A DNA stretch of 64,000 nucleotides from Sphaerolaimus hirsutus. Lineage: Eukaryota; Nematoda; Chromadorea; Monhysterida; Sphaerolaimidae. Positions 19,301 through 32,708 of the stretch are shown one piece after another (position 1 is the first letter of the stretch; each line of letters opens with the position of its first letter). The position numbers were made by a program, and so were the translations under genes. Location of the stretch: the NCBI GenBank assembly GCA_964036195.1, contig OZ038454.1:28258315-28322314 (forward strand). Reading direction: 5' to 3'. The notes beneath the pieces are model-generated. The model was not told the DNA's origin. It saw only the letters and a program-made list of their open reading frames with translations, and did no database searches.

Positions 19301-22300
19301 TTTTGAGTGAAAATTGGGGTATAGTTTCTGAAAAATCGCTCCAGATAGATAGATAGCTGGCCGATTTTTTTTTTTGGGGGGGGGGTTAGGGGATAGTAGC
19401 CCAAAATTTTGCCTCCGGGGGGGGTTAGGGGATAGTAGCCCAAAATTTTGCCTCCGGGATAGATAGATAGCTGGCGGATTTTTGGGGGGAGGGGGTAACT
19501 ACGAAATATATGACGTAGTAATACTGAGGTAAAGACCCTGTGCCGGTACTCATCTAAACCAGTTACGGATCTATGACCACCACTACTCATCTATACCGCC
19601 CTAAATCGGTTTGCTTTAAGGTTCTAGGAATAGTTATCAAAAAATTTGCCTCGGGATGGATAGATAATTGAGCGGCCCCGGAGATAGATAGATAGCAGGA
19701 GCCTTTGGAGGGGGTAACCCCCTCCCCCATACTGAACCCATGCAAACAGCTATGTGTAATCTTTTTGTTCATCACTCCGACATGGATGGATCCGACAATC
19801 ACTGTTTACCTAGTAAATATAAGCTAATGATCTGCATGTCGACAACACAGCCACATATCTAAATACACACCCATTTTTCATCTATACCATACCAATTCAG
19901 CTGCAGCCCCCCTTCCCGGGGTGAGACCTAAAAACCCTCGGGAAATGCGACTTTTGGTATTTAATTTTCAACATTTGTGTCAAAATTTTGCGCGCAAGCG
20001 CCATTGGCGCCATGGCGTGGCGCCATTCCATTACTTTGTAGGTAAAATTTTAGGGGGGGTTGAGCCCCCCCCCCCCGTTCGCCGGGCTCCGTACACAAAC
20101 AGCCCCCCTCCCCGCTCAAAAATCCTGGATACATCACTGAGTGGGTAAACTAAATGACTAGCAAGTCCAGATAAGTAGCGAGCCCTAGCAGTGGAACAGT
20201 AACACATCAAAATCTCGTTGCTTATATCACAGTTATATAGAAAAACCACATCAAAATATAGAATATTTCAAACTTAAAAGGTCGAATACCGACAACGAAA
20301 AACATTCGGTGATGTTGAAAACTGACATCCCGCAACCCCAAATCTCAAAACCTGCCCACCCCAAATTCACCTTGGCTTCCGAAACCTCCCCAAACGGCTT
20401 AAAGGCCTCCAACAACATCTGGTTGTCCACGTCGGGACTGAGATCGCCCACGAAGATGTGGTAGTGCTTGCTCGTGTCCACCCTGGGCCCGGCGGGCTGC
20501 ATCCCGCCCGCCATGCCCCCCATGACCGCGCCCGCCGCCGCCCCGTTAGCGCCACCCGCCCCGCCGCCCATGGGCATCGAGGGGGCAGTTGCCCAGTTGA
20601 CGCGCATTTCCTGGGCGGCAGTTGACATTTGGGTGTCTTGTCAACTCGATTTCAATGTGAAAGTGATCAGAGTCAATTGTGACGGGAATGGGGGACTATT
20701 CGGGCTCGGGCAATGGTTTTTGGGGAATAACCAGGGTTCAAATGGGACCAGTTTTCCGGACCGGGGACAGAAATGGATTTATTGGAACAAGGCCAAAAAC
20801 CAATCCTGCTCCCGAAAATTCAAAATACCAATCCCAATGGCGAAAAATCTATCCCGTTCGAACCCTAAGCCCAAGCCCAGACGAACGAAAGAACCCATGA
20901 ATCAAGAGTACAATAAACTCCGCCCACCTTATTAAGCAGCACGCGGCGATTCATCACATTGATAGCAGTCTGCGCGTTGTTGTGCGTGTCGTATTCCACG
21001 AAGGCGTAGGGCTCGCTGTTGCCCTGAATGTGAAGGCGAAAATTAAAGCGCGAAATTTAAAAGTTTTTTTTTGTGTAGGGCATTCGGGTGCCCGATGCCC
21101 TACAAAAAAGCATTCGCTGCAATGGAGGGGTAGTATTGAGACGCGAAGTTATTTATTGACCTAATATATATTCTCCTGACGAAACCTCACCTGATTTCTG
21201 GCCATACGAATTTAGCATACTGAACAATCTTTCGAATCCTACCTAATCTCACCTAAAACCCTAAAACGACAAAAAAGCAATTTCAAAAAAGTAAAACGAT
21301 GTAAAAAAATGAACACAATAAATGAGCACTACCGCATAGTCTAGTCGCAGTTTTGCTCAGTGTGAAGCCACTGTAATGTCCGTATATTCCCCATTTCAGC
21401 AACATTCCATCCCTGGCACGCTGGGGGGTCTGATTCTGACAGAATTTGGGCTTTGAAGGCGGCATATTATAGCACAAATTCAAAAATTCAAATTGAAAAA
21501 TTAAAAACGCCGCAATCGACCGTTGATTGCGACGAGATTAATGAAATCAGAAAAAAAGAATAAAAAATAAAAATGCCAAATCGAAAATTCATCAAGAAAA
21601 TTTGGTCAGAAATAACGTTACATGTTTCCGAGTACGTGCTTCGTGTTGGCACGGTGCCAGGTTGCAGTGGGCGTGTGCCAGCGCCGCATCACATCTTCCA
21701 GGGGCCGCACTTTCATGTGAAAGGTCCATTTATGGCACTTAGGTTCACATTAGTCCCGCCTTTCAACGCCCGCCATAGAAATATACTTTTCTTCTTAAAA
21801 TCGAGAGATATGAAAAATCATGGCGGACCGCTGAAAGACGAGACCCAAAGCAAAAAAACAACAACAGCGAAAAGATGAAACGGCCTAAATCCAATAATAA
21901 ACGAGTGAGACGATAACCTCAGTTGATTCGTGCTCGGACGACATTTATCGCAGATCGAGCACTTTACATGTAATTTCAACTTTTAGCGTTTAGAATTTGT
22001 AACATTTTGCGAATGTAAATATGTCGGTAATTGAATCGTCGACATGAGTTGATAAGTGAAAATAAAAAAGTGATAAATATCGTCCGAAGCCCCCACATCA
22101 AGTGCATTAAAGTGCGCCCTTCAGCACTTTCCGGGAACTGTATTCAACTCACATCAATCATAACTTTGCATTTTGTCACGGTGCCCAGCTGTCCGAACAG
22201 AGTCGCTATGAACTCCTCCGACACGGTAGGGTCCAGGTTGCCCACGTAGCTGCAAAGTGCATTTGTTTTTTTGAATGCGTGGCCTGGGATTTGATTCGAC

Positions 22301-25300
22301 GAAGTCAGTTCAAAGTAGGGTTCAAACGGGATACCGACACCGAATCCCGACCATTTCCGGGATTTAGCGGTAGGGTTGAAAAAAAAACGTTTTTTTTTTA
22401 ACTCGATGTTTTTTTTTAAAAAAAACGTTGTTTTTAAAAAAAAACGTTTTTTTTATTAAAAAAACGTTGTTTTTTTTAAAAAACGTTTTTTTTTAAAAGC
22501 TCCCAGATATGACCTAGTGTCAACATTCATAGGTATATCAGACAGTGGCAATACTCTGTGATGTTAAATATGACCATATAATGGCTGTGGAGCCATGGGA
22601 TAGCACTATAAGTGGTGATTTGTGTCAAAAATATCCATTTTTCGTCGACATTATATTGCCTTATAGTCGAATGTTCGTGACTTCAGGTAAAGTTTGGCAT
22701 GGAATAGTGATCAAACAAGGTTATAAAAAGAGGTTGTTACTTTGGGAGTGAAGTTACACACTGGAGGTACATGGAAGCACATTACCTCAATATTATATAT
22801 TACAGCAACATATGTCGGCTTATTCACCCATGGTAGCACATCGAAATGGATGTTTTGATACTAAAAATGCAACAAAACCAATGAAAACAACCACCAATGT
22901 CAATTTGTGTGTGAAATTGCGCGCTTGCGCGCAAAAATTTTGCAAAATACCTAGTGCTTAGTACTAAAAATTTCAGCCTATGTTTTAAAAAAAAAAAAAC
23001 ATTTCGGACGTCATGTTTTTTTATTAAAAAAAACGTTTAAAAAAAAACATCGGCCAACCCTATTTAGCGGTCCCAATCCCGATCCCGTGACTCCAATCCC
23101 GATCCCGAAAAGTGAATCCCGTTTGAACCCTAGTCAGCGCTAAGGTGCCCTGTAGTTATCATCTTACGTTTGTTGACTGATTTCGCAGGTCTGTTTTGAC
23201 AATGCAATGAAACGTGAATAACGCGGCGCCTCTATTGCGTGCGCGGCTCAATTGCAAATGCGCAATGGTATTAGATCTATCTAAAGATACTTTCATATTC
23301 TGGGGCCATTGTGATGCAATGACTTAGGGTGGGGGAATTTTCTTGGCGCTAATCCAGGGGATTCAAGCGATCGCCAGCGGGTGGGCGACCGGAATGTATT
23401 GGTGAACCACATGTACGATTAATCGCACACCCAATCACAGTTGTACAGTTTCTTATAACGGGTAAACCCCCCCCCAACCCCCTACTAAACCCGTTGCCAC
23501 ATCTAATGAGCAAACAAACACTTTCAGCAGAAAAAAAGATAGAAAGAACTGCCCCTTTGATGCTGACCGACTCGAACCCAAGATGCGCAGATGTAAATGA
23601 GGCGTCTACTTCTAAAAGTCGACAAGTCCGAAATATGAAAATTTCGAGTTAGGCCCGGAAACGTCATCTGGGGCTACTTCCGCACATTTTTCGTCATTTT
23701 CCATAATTTTTTTGACCTCACATGCCCATATGGCATAGTGCCAAATTTGACATTTTTGGGGAAAAATGCAAAAAATTGGGCAAGAAGTCGACAAGTCCAC
23801 TTAGTTTTGGGCTAAAAGTCGACAAGTCCATCCTCCGCATTTTTTTATGGGAAAAAACGCAAGAAATGTGATAAGTCCACTGTGGACACCGATTTCTAAA
23901 TGTCGACAAGTGCATAAATTTCCCATAAGGCAGGACCAACGCGGACGGGAACAAAAATGTTCTCGAGTGCAAGAAGGCGATAAGTCCATTTCCCTCCCCA
24001 AAACAGTTTTGCTCTGACCAAATGGAATTATAGGGACACCCTATTTTTCACATATAGGTTGAGATTAGGGGCTGAAAATCTGACACTTTATTGTCAACAT
24101 ATGGAACTTGATGGAAAGCATGAAAGAGCCAAATTGGACACGCAGGTTAATATACCACGGGTATCCTCACCGTAACCCACTACTGTAATCTACTACGGTA
24201 CCGTAACCCTCTACCGTACCCCTCTACCGTACCCCTCTACCGTAACCTGCTACCATGACCCGCTACCGTAAACACTGGAATGTAAACCCAAAAATGTGTT
24301 CAAATGTTATATTTCTGAAATCCGTATGCATATCCTAATATTTTTTTTTCAAAACACATTTAATTTTTGTTGTTTTTTAAAAATACTTTTCTTATCATAA
24401 AGTACTATATTTACATGGTTTTAGATATATTATGATATGTATAAAGTATTGCTAGGAAAAATATTGCTAATCAAATGGACAAAAGCTACTAAAGTACATA
24501 TAACAGTGAAATGAAATGTCACAAAAGCACAGCATTGATACACAGACATTGATTTTCCCTGTTATCAATGCCATATTTTTTCACTATGGAAGAAAATATG
24601 CATAATAATGAAATAAAAAACACATCATGTAAAAGATGAATGAATGGCCAGTCCCCCAGAAATTGTGTATATTTTCATCAACATGTTCCCTGTGCATTTT
24701 CCTTCGGTTTGTGTAAGCACATCAATGGTGAGCATTGGAGGAAAATTGTAAAATTAAGTAAATTTTTTAAACTGAAGTAAGCATGAAGTAAGCAGACACA
24801 CACATAAAATACAGAAACTCATTGAGTTTCCATGTTTTTGTTTAACATTGAAAAATGGAAACTCAACTATTTTGAAAAACACTGAAACTCAAAATGAAGG
24901 TTTTTTGAACATGGAAACACAAAAACAGAAAATACATTAAATGTTTTTTTTCAGGCACAGGATTTGAACTGAACAATGTGAGTATGTGCATACATAAGGT
25001 ACCTAAATATGCATGTATGTATGTATAGAAAGCTTCATAAAAAAGTTCCATAAAAAGCTCAAAATACAGTCTTTTTGCTGTTTCTGTGTATTTTTACTTA
25101 ACACTTTGTACTAAAGCAGTGTGAAAAACAAAATACTTTATGCACATGCTATATTATACTTTGAAAAAAGTGGTACTTTTAACAATCTGGCCATTACACA
25201 ATTGACAGAGCACACAAAAAAATTAACTAAATTTTACAATTTTACATTTTCCTCCAATGTTCACCTTTTCTTCACTTTGTGAACACCAAAACGATTTGAA

Positions 25301-25935
25301 TTGTTTACGGTAGCGGGTTACGGTAGCAGGTTACGGTAGCGGGGTACGGTAGAGGGTGACGGTACCACGAGTACGGTACCGTAGTAGATTACGGTAGTGG
25401 GTTACGGTGAGGATACCCGTGGTATATTAACCGGACACGCACCCAGGGGTCTCCTAGGGGGGGGGGGGGCTGCCTCAAACGTCATCGCAATCGAAAAATT
25501 GCAACTATTGCAATCGAAATGTCGAAAACAGCCCAAGCAACACAAGATAATAACTGCACAACAGCAAAACGAGAGTTGATTTTTTCGTGACTCACGCCTA
25601 GGCCCTAGACGACAATTTTTCTCAACCCAGAATGAGTCCACGACGAGTCGACATTAACGTTTGAAACCTAGTCACTTCAAATGAACTTTTTTCTGAAAGT
25701 CGATCACACAGCCGTTGAACAGCCCTATCGGACAGGCAAAAAATGGACATTGAAACAAAAAATGCAATTTTCCGAAAATGCAAAATTTTGGAATTATCGA
25801 CTTCTAGAAGTAGAAACCTAAACTATCAAAAAATAAAGATCAAACAAACATAGTTTTGGGCATGGAAGCGCCATCGTCGGGTTGCTGGAAGCCGGCCGCC
25901 TCCAAATTGGCCACAGTGTTATTCTGCGTGTCAGT
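16184..25935 (-). CDS. TIA-1/TIAR-family RNA-binding protein (3 RRMs), 8 coding exons, about 363 aa
   Basis: Nuclear-cytoplasmic RNA-binding protein that binds U-rich RNA, regulates splicing of weak 5' sites and translation, and forms stress granules (family knowledge). RRM1 has RNP2 IYVGNL and RNP1 YAFVEYDT; RRM2 has IFVGDL and KGYGFVAY; RRM3 has VYCGNI and QGFAFIRF. RRM1 and RRM2 are joined by a Gly/Ala-rich linker. IRTNWATRK after RRM2 and LRCSWGRAAD after RRM3 are hallmark TIA strings. The tail is Gly/Tyr then Gln-rich and ends QQWQK. The start was set at ATG 25863-25861 (MPKTI); the frame stays open for 25 codons upstream to the exon acceptor, so a longer N-terminus is possible. Introns after the first are phase 0. 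Human TIA-1 is 386 aa. Transcribed head-to-head with H3.3. Confidence 0.95.
16686..16905. mobile_element. Harbinger-like hairpin MITE in TIA intron, TSD TAA
   Basis: Ends CGCGCTCCACACGGTAGTTG and CAACTACCGTGTCGAGCGCC; long arms (ATGTCAACTCATATTTTAG and its inverse) around a short loop. TAA on both sides. Confidence 0.75.
17064..17135 (-). CDS. TIA-type exon 7: end of RRM3
   Basis: Acceptor TTTCGCAG, donor GAC|GTGAGT; SIVALNGQEVMGNTLRCSWG then RAAD. Confidence 0.95.
17420..17596 (-). CDS. TIA-type exon 6: RRM3
   Basis: Acceptor CCTTCAG, donor GCG|GTGAGT; NTSVYCGNIGSMREDQI through QGFAFIRFETKDQACA. The acceptor tract is the edge of a minisatellite (17602-17806). Confidence 0.95.
17602..17806. 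repeat. Minisatellite, about 8 units of 25-28 bp, at a TIA 3' splice site
   Basis: Unit GTTTGTATTG then TTTG and a run of 8-13 G. On the transcribed (minus) strand each unit gives a C-run and AACAATACAAAC, so the array acts as an expanded pyrimidine tract directly before the exon-6 acceptor. Confidence 0.9.
17950..18596. mobile_element. Foldback element, TTGAGGCGTCCAATTCTAAAAG family (AAGTCGACAAGTCC core)
   Basis: Left TTGAGGCGTCCAATTCTAAA, right TTAGACAGCAACGCCTCAA; AAGTCGACAAGTCCA recurs inside. Copies at 23599-25813, 34910-35153, 46195-46435 and 55431-55771. Confidence 0.75.
18652..18843 (-). CDS. TIA-type exon 5: end of RRM2
   Basis: Acceptor CCCACAG, donor GAG|GTCTGT; includes KSKGYGFVAYPSKDDAERAI and IRTNWATRK. 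Confidence 0.95.
19025..19740. mobile_element. ATCTATC/CAGGGGTCTCC-related hAT-like debris
   Basis: GGATAGATAGATAGCTG, CCAAAATTTTGCCTCCGGG (in tandem) and GGGGGTTAGGGGATAGTAG words match the interior of the intact hAT-like copies at 28260-28750 and 62463-62979, in reverse orientation. Confidence 0.6.
19899..20140. mobile_element. hAT-like CAGGG(A/C)CGTATCC family, partial
   Basis: Contains CTGCAGCCCCC, TTTTGCGCGCAAGCGCC, the GGCGCCATGGCG block and the right end CTCAAAAATCCTGGATAC. The left terminus is missing. Confidence 0.65.
20371..20610 (-). CDS. TIA-type exon 4: linker and start of RRM2
   Basis: Acceptor CCGCCCAG, donor AAG|GTGAAT, 80 codons. EMRVNWATAPS ends RRM1, then a Gly/Ala/Met-rich linker, then HYHIFVGDLSPDVDNQ. 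Confidence 0.95.
20731..20868. mobile_element. TAGGGTTCAAA-family element (decayed) in TIA intron
   Basis: CAGGGTTCAAATGGGACCAG at left and TCCCGTTCGAACCCTAAG at right; the core words GGGAC/CCAATCC are degenerate. Confidence 0.6.
20928..21023 (-). CDS. TIA-type exon 3: RRM1, second half
   Basis: Acceptor CATTCAG, donor AAG|GTGGGC; encodes EPYAFVEYDTHNNAQTAI (RNP1) then NVMNRRVLLNK. Confidence 0.95.
22153..22249 (-). CDS. TIA-type exon 2: RRM1, first half
   Basis: Acceptor CTTTGCAG|C, donor GAT|GTGAGT; encodes YVGNLDPTVSEEFIATLFG and on to KVMID. Confidence 0.95.
22316..23132. mobile_element. TAGGGTTCAAAC element split by a nested element
   Basis: Ends TAGGGTTCAAACGGGATACC and AATCCCGTTTGAACCCTA with a GATCCCGATCCC core; interrupted by the element at 22371-23062. 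Confidence 0.75.
22371..23062. mobile_element. hAT-like TAGGGTTG element with AACGTTTT core, TSD TTTAGCGG
   Basis: Ends TAGGGTTGAAAAAAAAACG and CATCGGCCAACCCTA; TTTAGCGG on both sides. Interior ATGGCTGTGGAGCCATGGG and GCGCGCTTGCGCGCAAAA recur in 60299-61199 and 62038-63688. Confidence 0.85.
23599..25813. mobile_element. AAGTCGACAAGTCC foldback element split by a nested element
   Basis: Left ATGAGGCGTCTACTTCTAAA and right TTATCGACTTCTAGAAGTAG. The sequence 23600-24130 is nearly collinear with 17950-18480. It is interrupted by 24145-25432 and a truncated CAGGGGTCTCC end at 25443. Confidence 0.7.
24145..25432. mobile_element. Foldback transposon, 9-bp TSD GGACACGCA, CTACCGTA core
   Basis: Ends GGTTAATATACCACGGGTAT and ATACCCGTGGTATATTAACC; GGACACGCA at 24136-24144 and 25433-25441. 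Subterminal arrays of ACCGTAACCCACTACCGTA at left and the inverse at right; the A/T-rich middle has no convincing ORF. A 9-bp duplication would fit a Mutator-like element. Confidence 0.8.
25850..25935 (-). CDS. TIA-type exon 1 (first recognised)
   Basis: Acceptor AATTTCAG, donor ACTAT|GTTTGT. Carries MPKT and two bases of the next codon, preceded in frame by NLEAAGFQQPDDGAS, which may be 5' UTR or coding. Confidence 0.75.
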
Positions 25936-26399
25936 CTGAAATTTTTTCACTTTTTTAAGCTTGAGCACTTTTTATGGCGAAAAGTGACAAAATTGACGAA
26001 AAAGTTACCATTGCTGGAAATTTCCTCGAGTTTTCGTCCGATTTGAGCGTTTAGGGCGAGCTTTTAACGTCGACAAAAAAGAGAAACGGAAAAAATATTT
26101 TCTTTTTTATTCCAAAGAGATTTTTACTTGAATGTACTTGTAACGGAAACAGTTATGTTGATAAATTACTTGAATCACGCAAAAGGTTCCTATGAAAGGC
26201 GGAAGAAATAACGATACCGAACTGAACGATTATACCGTAACTTTTGAATTATAACTTTATTATTCGTCACCGTAACTGTCTCAAAACACTATTTTTCAGT
26301 ATTTTCTCGATACAAAAATACATACTTTTCGATTTCAAATATATCCCAACCAAAATACTAGACTTTCATTAAGCGTTTCTGCCGCTCACAATTTTTTTC

Positions 26400-26964
26400 T
26401 ACCAAAATCGTGCGTTATTTCCTTCCCACGCGGAGTGCGCGCATAGTAGGCGGAGCCAACGAATGAACGCCGTGCCAAAATGCGGCCAGCCAATCAGCAT
26501 GCGGCATTGCGCGCCGGATGCGAACTGCTAGCAGCACAGCTTGGACTGGGAGTATTTCTCGATGGATTTGGACCTAATTCCGATCGGAAATCGCCGATAA
26601 TCGACGGAATTAACTAGAAAACCACCTCGAAACATTCGATCACTCAAAATTTCATCGAAAATCGCATCAAAATGCTCAAAAATCGGCCGCGCGCTTGTGA
26701 CTAAAAATACGCTCACTACTGGGTGAAATAGGAAAATATGAGCGCGCCACATGCTGTAGGCTGGGTCGCCATTTGCACAAATGTGTTTTTAAGAAACCAC
26801 CCTTTTGGCACGGGCTCCATGCGACGCTCTATTGATTAGTTTCGATTTTTACGTCTCGGCTTGTCAAGTTTTGTGATTTGTTTGGGTTGTTTTGGCGATT
26901 TTGGGGCTTCTGCCGGCTCTTTTACTCTTTTTTCTCGGTAAATTTTAAGGTTTCTTCTATCTAA
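26400..26964 (+). promoter_or_regulatory. Shared divergent promoter region of TIA-type gene and H3.3, possible H3.3 5' UTR exon
   Basis: GC-rich island between the two divergently transcribed genes. CCAAT at 26490-26494 (AGCCAATCAGC), GGCGGAGCC near 26452 and repeated GCGCG words. On the plus strand CTAA|GTGAGT at 26961-26970 is a strong donor that could end a non-coding H3.3 exon. No transcription data; the assignment is positional. Confidence 0.45.
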
Positions 26965-27458
26965 GTGAGTATTTTGATGAATAAACTTCTAGAGTGCTTT
27001 TCTCATATGCTTTCAAGCCATTTTGCTGGCTCTAAAAACCATAAAAGTGGACAGATGGAAAATTTAGTTCATTTCAGATTATTGTGACTCTTTCAGTTGA
27101 CAAATAGACAAACATACATACATACCTATGTACATGCATACATGGGGTGTGTATGGCCTGTTGTACACACTACATAGGTGTTCTGATACGGGGTATAGAT
27201 ATCTTGCGCCATTATGGCGCCAGCATTGGAAAAAGCGCCAATCGGCAAGAAAAATTTGAATTTAAAAAAATCAAGATTAAAACCCCACTTTTTCAGCGCT
27301 CATCTGTCATGTTTTTACAAATTATCTATTATCCAATAGAAATTTCCGTCTAGTATTACGTGATCCCCATTCAATCAAAACAACCGTCAAAAATCCCCAA
27401 AACATTTCCACCCACTCCAGACACTTCAAAACATTCTACCGTAACCAGCCGAATATAA

Positions 27459-29937
<2,479 letters not shown>

Positions 29938-30001
29938 GCACTTTGGTGATGTAAAGTGTGAAATTTTGTTGCATTTGGGGGGCAGCGAATTGGGGACTAA
30001 T

Positions 30002-30232
30002 GGGCCCACACACACTAGTTGACATCGCAAATTCGCGTCAACTCAGTGTCAATTGAATAATACAAGAAGTTTGTAAAAAGCATCGCACTTAACAGGAACA
30101 ATGGAAATGAAGTGTCATGATGTAAAATTAACTATGCTCTATCAGATAGATAAGTTGAAATCACAGTATCACTTAAATTCAGTTGACATTTAGTTGACAC
30201 GAATTCAGTTGACATCCAGTGTGTGGGGGCCC
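30002..30232. mobile_element. Harbinger-like MITE in H3.3 3' UTR region, TSD AAT
   Basis: Ends GGGCCCACACACACTAGTTG and CATCCAGTGTGTGGGGGCCC, AAT on both sides; 65 bp after the H3.3 stop. Copy at 37482-37712 is the assembly duplicate. Confidence 0.85.
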
Positions 30233-30540
30233 AATGGCGTGTTTTTGAAACTTGAAAAGTGGCTCGCGTGTGACGATTTTGTAGTAAAGTTTCGACTTTT
30301 TTGTCAAGTTCCATTTTCTTTGCTCATTATTCATCTAAAAGTATTACAAAATGGACACATAATGCGAGCGAGCAAGGTCTCTGTCTTGTTTACTTGTACA
30401 TTGTATGTTGCCATGTAAGTTGCAAGGGGGTGCCAAGCAAAAAGTCGAATTCATAAACACATGCAAAATGGGGTGTGTAAAATCATTTCTGTGCAATTGT
30501 GCAAAATTCTGGTAATCATTTTGTCTATTGAAGTATATGC

Positions 30541-30546
30541 AATAAA
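30541..30546 (+). terminator. Candidate polyadenylation signal AATAAA of H3.3
   Basis: First plus-strand AATAAA noticed downstream of the H3.3 stop, 604 bp after it and beyond the inserted MITE. Not tested for use. Confidence 0.4.
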
Positions 30547-30549
30547 CGA

Positions 30550-31380
30550 GCTTGCCGAGCACCCTTGAGCACATTTCAAAAAGGAAAATTAAACGATAAC
30601 TTCTCGGTTTTCGTCTCGTCGTTGTGGATTTCTGCACCCGTTCCGTGTAACTTTTCAAATGTGCATAACTTTTTAAAGTTATGTTCACAATGTAAATAGG
30701 TTCCGCTTTATAACATCACATTGTGGGATCGAATTGATTTTCATGTAATTTGTTGTCAACTTCGTGTGGCTGGTGGCACTCTAGGACCCTGTTAAAATGT
30801 CATACAAAATGTTTGCCATGTAAATATTAAAATAGATGACTTGCAATACTTTGCATGGTTTAGGTTAAGTTGCAAGTTTACTCTCATGGTTAATCACTCA
30901 AACTTTGGCTAGTTGCCAATTTTTGTCACTAGTTCGCTTGCGGAATTGACAGCTGGATCTGATGTGAAATATCAATTGATCTCACTGTAGTCAATGAATT
31001 TTCATGGGTTAATCGATGAGCTGCATAAAAGAAAGTAATTTTTTAGTGTTTTGAACTATCTATTTTGTTGCTGAATGAATATTCCACAAAATGCATACGT
31101 ACATACGCTGTTTCGGTGTTGTAATCAGTGATATAAAAACGCTTGGAAAAGATGATAAGTCCCTCTTACATTTGTTTCATTTGCCGTAAACGTGTGATAT
31201 TTCCCATGGGCTCCAAAAAATTTAAAAATAAGTCCGTTTTGAACACATGCTGATAAAATAGCTCATTGCGGTAAGCCCGAACTTAGAAAATTAGGGCCCT
31301 TCGTTAAAGGTTGGGGCAGATTTTTTTTTGGGACACATCCTTTCCAATAGTTCTTTCCAACGTTCAACAATCATCGTTAT
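30550..31380. other. Mostly unique spacer between H3.3 and FAM193
   Basis: A/T-rich sequence without exon, RNA or recognised repeat. Confidence 0.4.
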
Positions 31381-31383
31381 ATA

Positions 31384-31624
31384 GGTCCCACACACGCTAG
31401 TTGACGCCAAAATTAGCGTCAACTCAGAGTCAACTGGTCAAAAATTCAATTGACTCTGAGCCATTTACAATATGTATCCAAAAAATCCCCTTCTTTCATT
31501 CTACATCAATCGACTTCTCAATCAACACAGGTAAAAAATTAAAAATAGTTATACTTAAAACAGTTGACTCTGAGTTGACTCAATCGACTTCTAAAAAGTA
31601 GCGTCAACACCCGTGTGGAGCGCC
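31384..31624. mobile_element. Harbinger-like hairpin MITE, TSD ATA
   Basis: GGTCCCACACACGCTAGTTG and inverse GTCAACACCCGTGTGGAGCGCC; AGAGTCAACTGG words inside; ATA on both sides. Confidence 0.75.
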
Positions 31625-31768
31625 ATAAACGCGTTGGGTGATTTCTGCATTAAAAACTCTACCCTCTTTTCGCCGAGTCCGAATAAAATAACTCCCCGTA
31701 TGACTTCGGTAATTTGTTCGTCCCGGACCTTTTTTTTGAAAGGAACTGTTTTTACAGCTCGCAGCTGG

Positions 31769-31910
31769 TGGCAGTCCCAAGCCTTGTAAAGTGTCAAATG
31801 CAAAGTAAACTCAATTGTCATGCAAAGTTCAGTAATAAAATCTTCTTTTTTGTTTTGATTGACACTACGTTGCATTTGACTCTACTTTACAGGGCTTGGG
31901 ACTGCCCCCA
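31769..31910. mobile_element. Introner-family MITE, tandem copy 1
   Basis: TGGCAGTCCCAAGCCTTGTAA to TTTACAGGGCTTGGGACTG then CCCCCA, flanked by GG on each side. Intergenic copy of the family that makes introns at 6107-6289 and 56682-56876. Confidence 0.8.
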
Positions 31911-31912
31911 GG

Positions 31913-32098
31913 TGGCAGTCCCAAGCCCTGTAAAGTGTAAAGTAAAGTGTCGAATGTAAAGTCAAATGTAAAGTAAACTGTCAATAGTCACGCAAAGTTC
32001 AGTAATAAAATCTTTTCTTTTTTGTTTTGATTGACACTTTACTTTGCATTTGACACTTTACTTTACACTTTACAGGGCTTGGGATGAGACTGCCCCCA
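31913..32098. mobile_element. Introner-family MITE, tandem copy 2
   Basis: Starts TGGCAGTCCCAAGCCCTG two bases (GG) after copy 1 and ends GACTGCCCCCA then GG. The interior has AAAGTGTCAAATG words. Confidence 0.8.
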
Positions 32099-32261
32099 GG
32101 TTTGATAAGTGATAATACTACTTGGATTTACAGGATTTGTCAAGCCATTCATGCGTAGACTCGGCGGACACCACACTTAGTGTGGGAGCCTACCCCTGCC
32201 CACAACCCATATGAATAATGAACGGAAAATTGTGTGGAGTCAAAAATTCATAGTGGTCAAA

Positions 32262-32610
32262 CGTATTTACGTTTACTCGAGTACCTCGTAAATACGCTTA
32301 AGTTTACTCTCGATCAAATACTACCTTTTGAAAGTACGCGAGTGCAGAAAACGTAAATAAGAATAAAATTTGTGGTTTATAAAAAGCAAAAACCGCTCAA
32401 AATGGCAGCGGAAATGATGGAAGTTGCGATGGGTAGTGAAAGTGACGACTCTCACTTTTACATCTTCCTAGCTACAAAATCGAGACAAAATTTACTTTTA
32501 CGTTTTACTCTGAATAAAAATATTGTATTCACGTTTACTCACCTTTTACACCTAAAATTTTTTACTTTTAAGTTTTCTGTACTCCGGGCTGAGTACAAAT
32601 AAAATACGTT
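32262..32610. repeat. TTTACG-core element
   Basis: CGTATTTACGTTTACTCGAG and GCGTTTACTTAGG-type words repeat in both orientations; similar to 9490-9760. Confidence 0.55.
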
Positions 32611-32708
32611 GCGTTTACTTAGGACAAAGTTCTGTACATTCAACAACTCGCAAAAATACAGTTTTTCATCATATTTAGTAAATTAAATTAAGAAATTTGA
32701 GTTTACTG

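Noticed and set aside
20468-20935. Plus-strand open frame of 155 codons
   Set aside because: It is the shadow of TIA exon 4 on the opposite strand plus intron and a decayed transposon.
26528-26752. Possible upstream TIA coding exon
   Set aside because: Open frame with a start codon, but no splice donor in the right phase was found and it overlaps the likely promoter.
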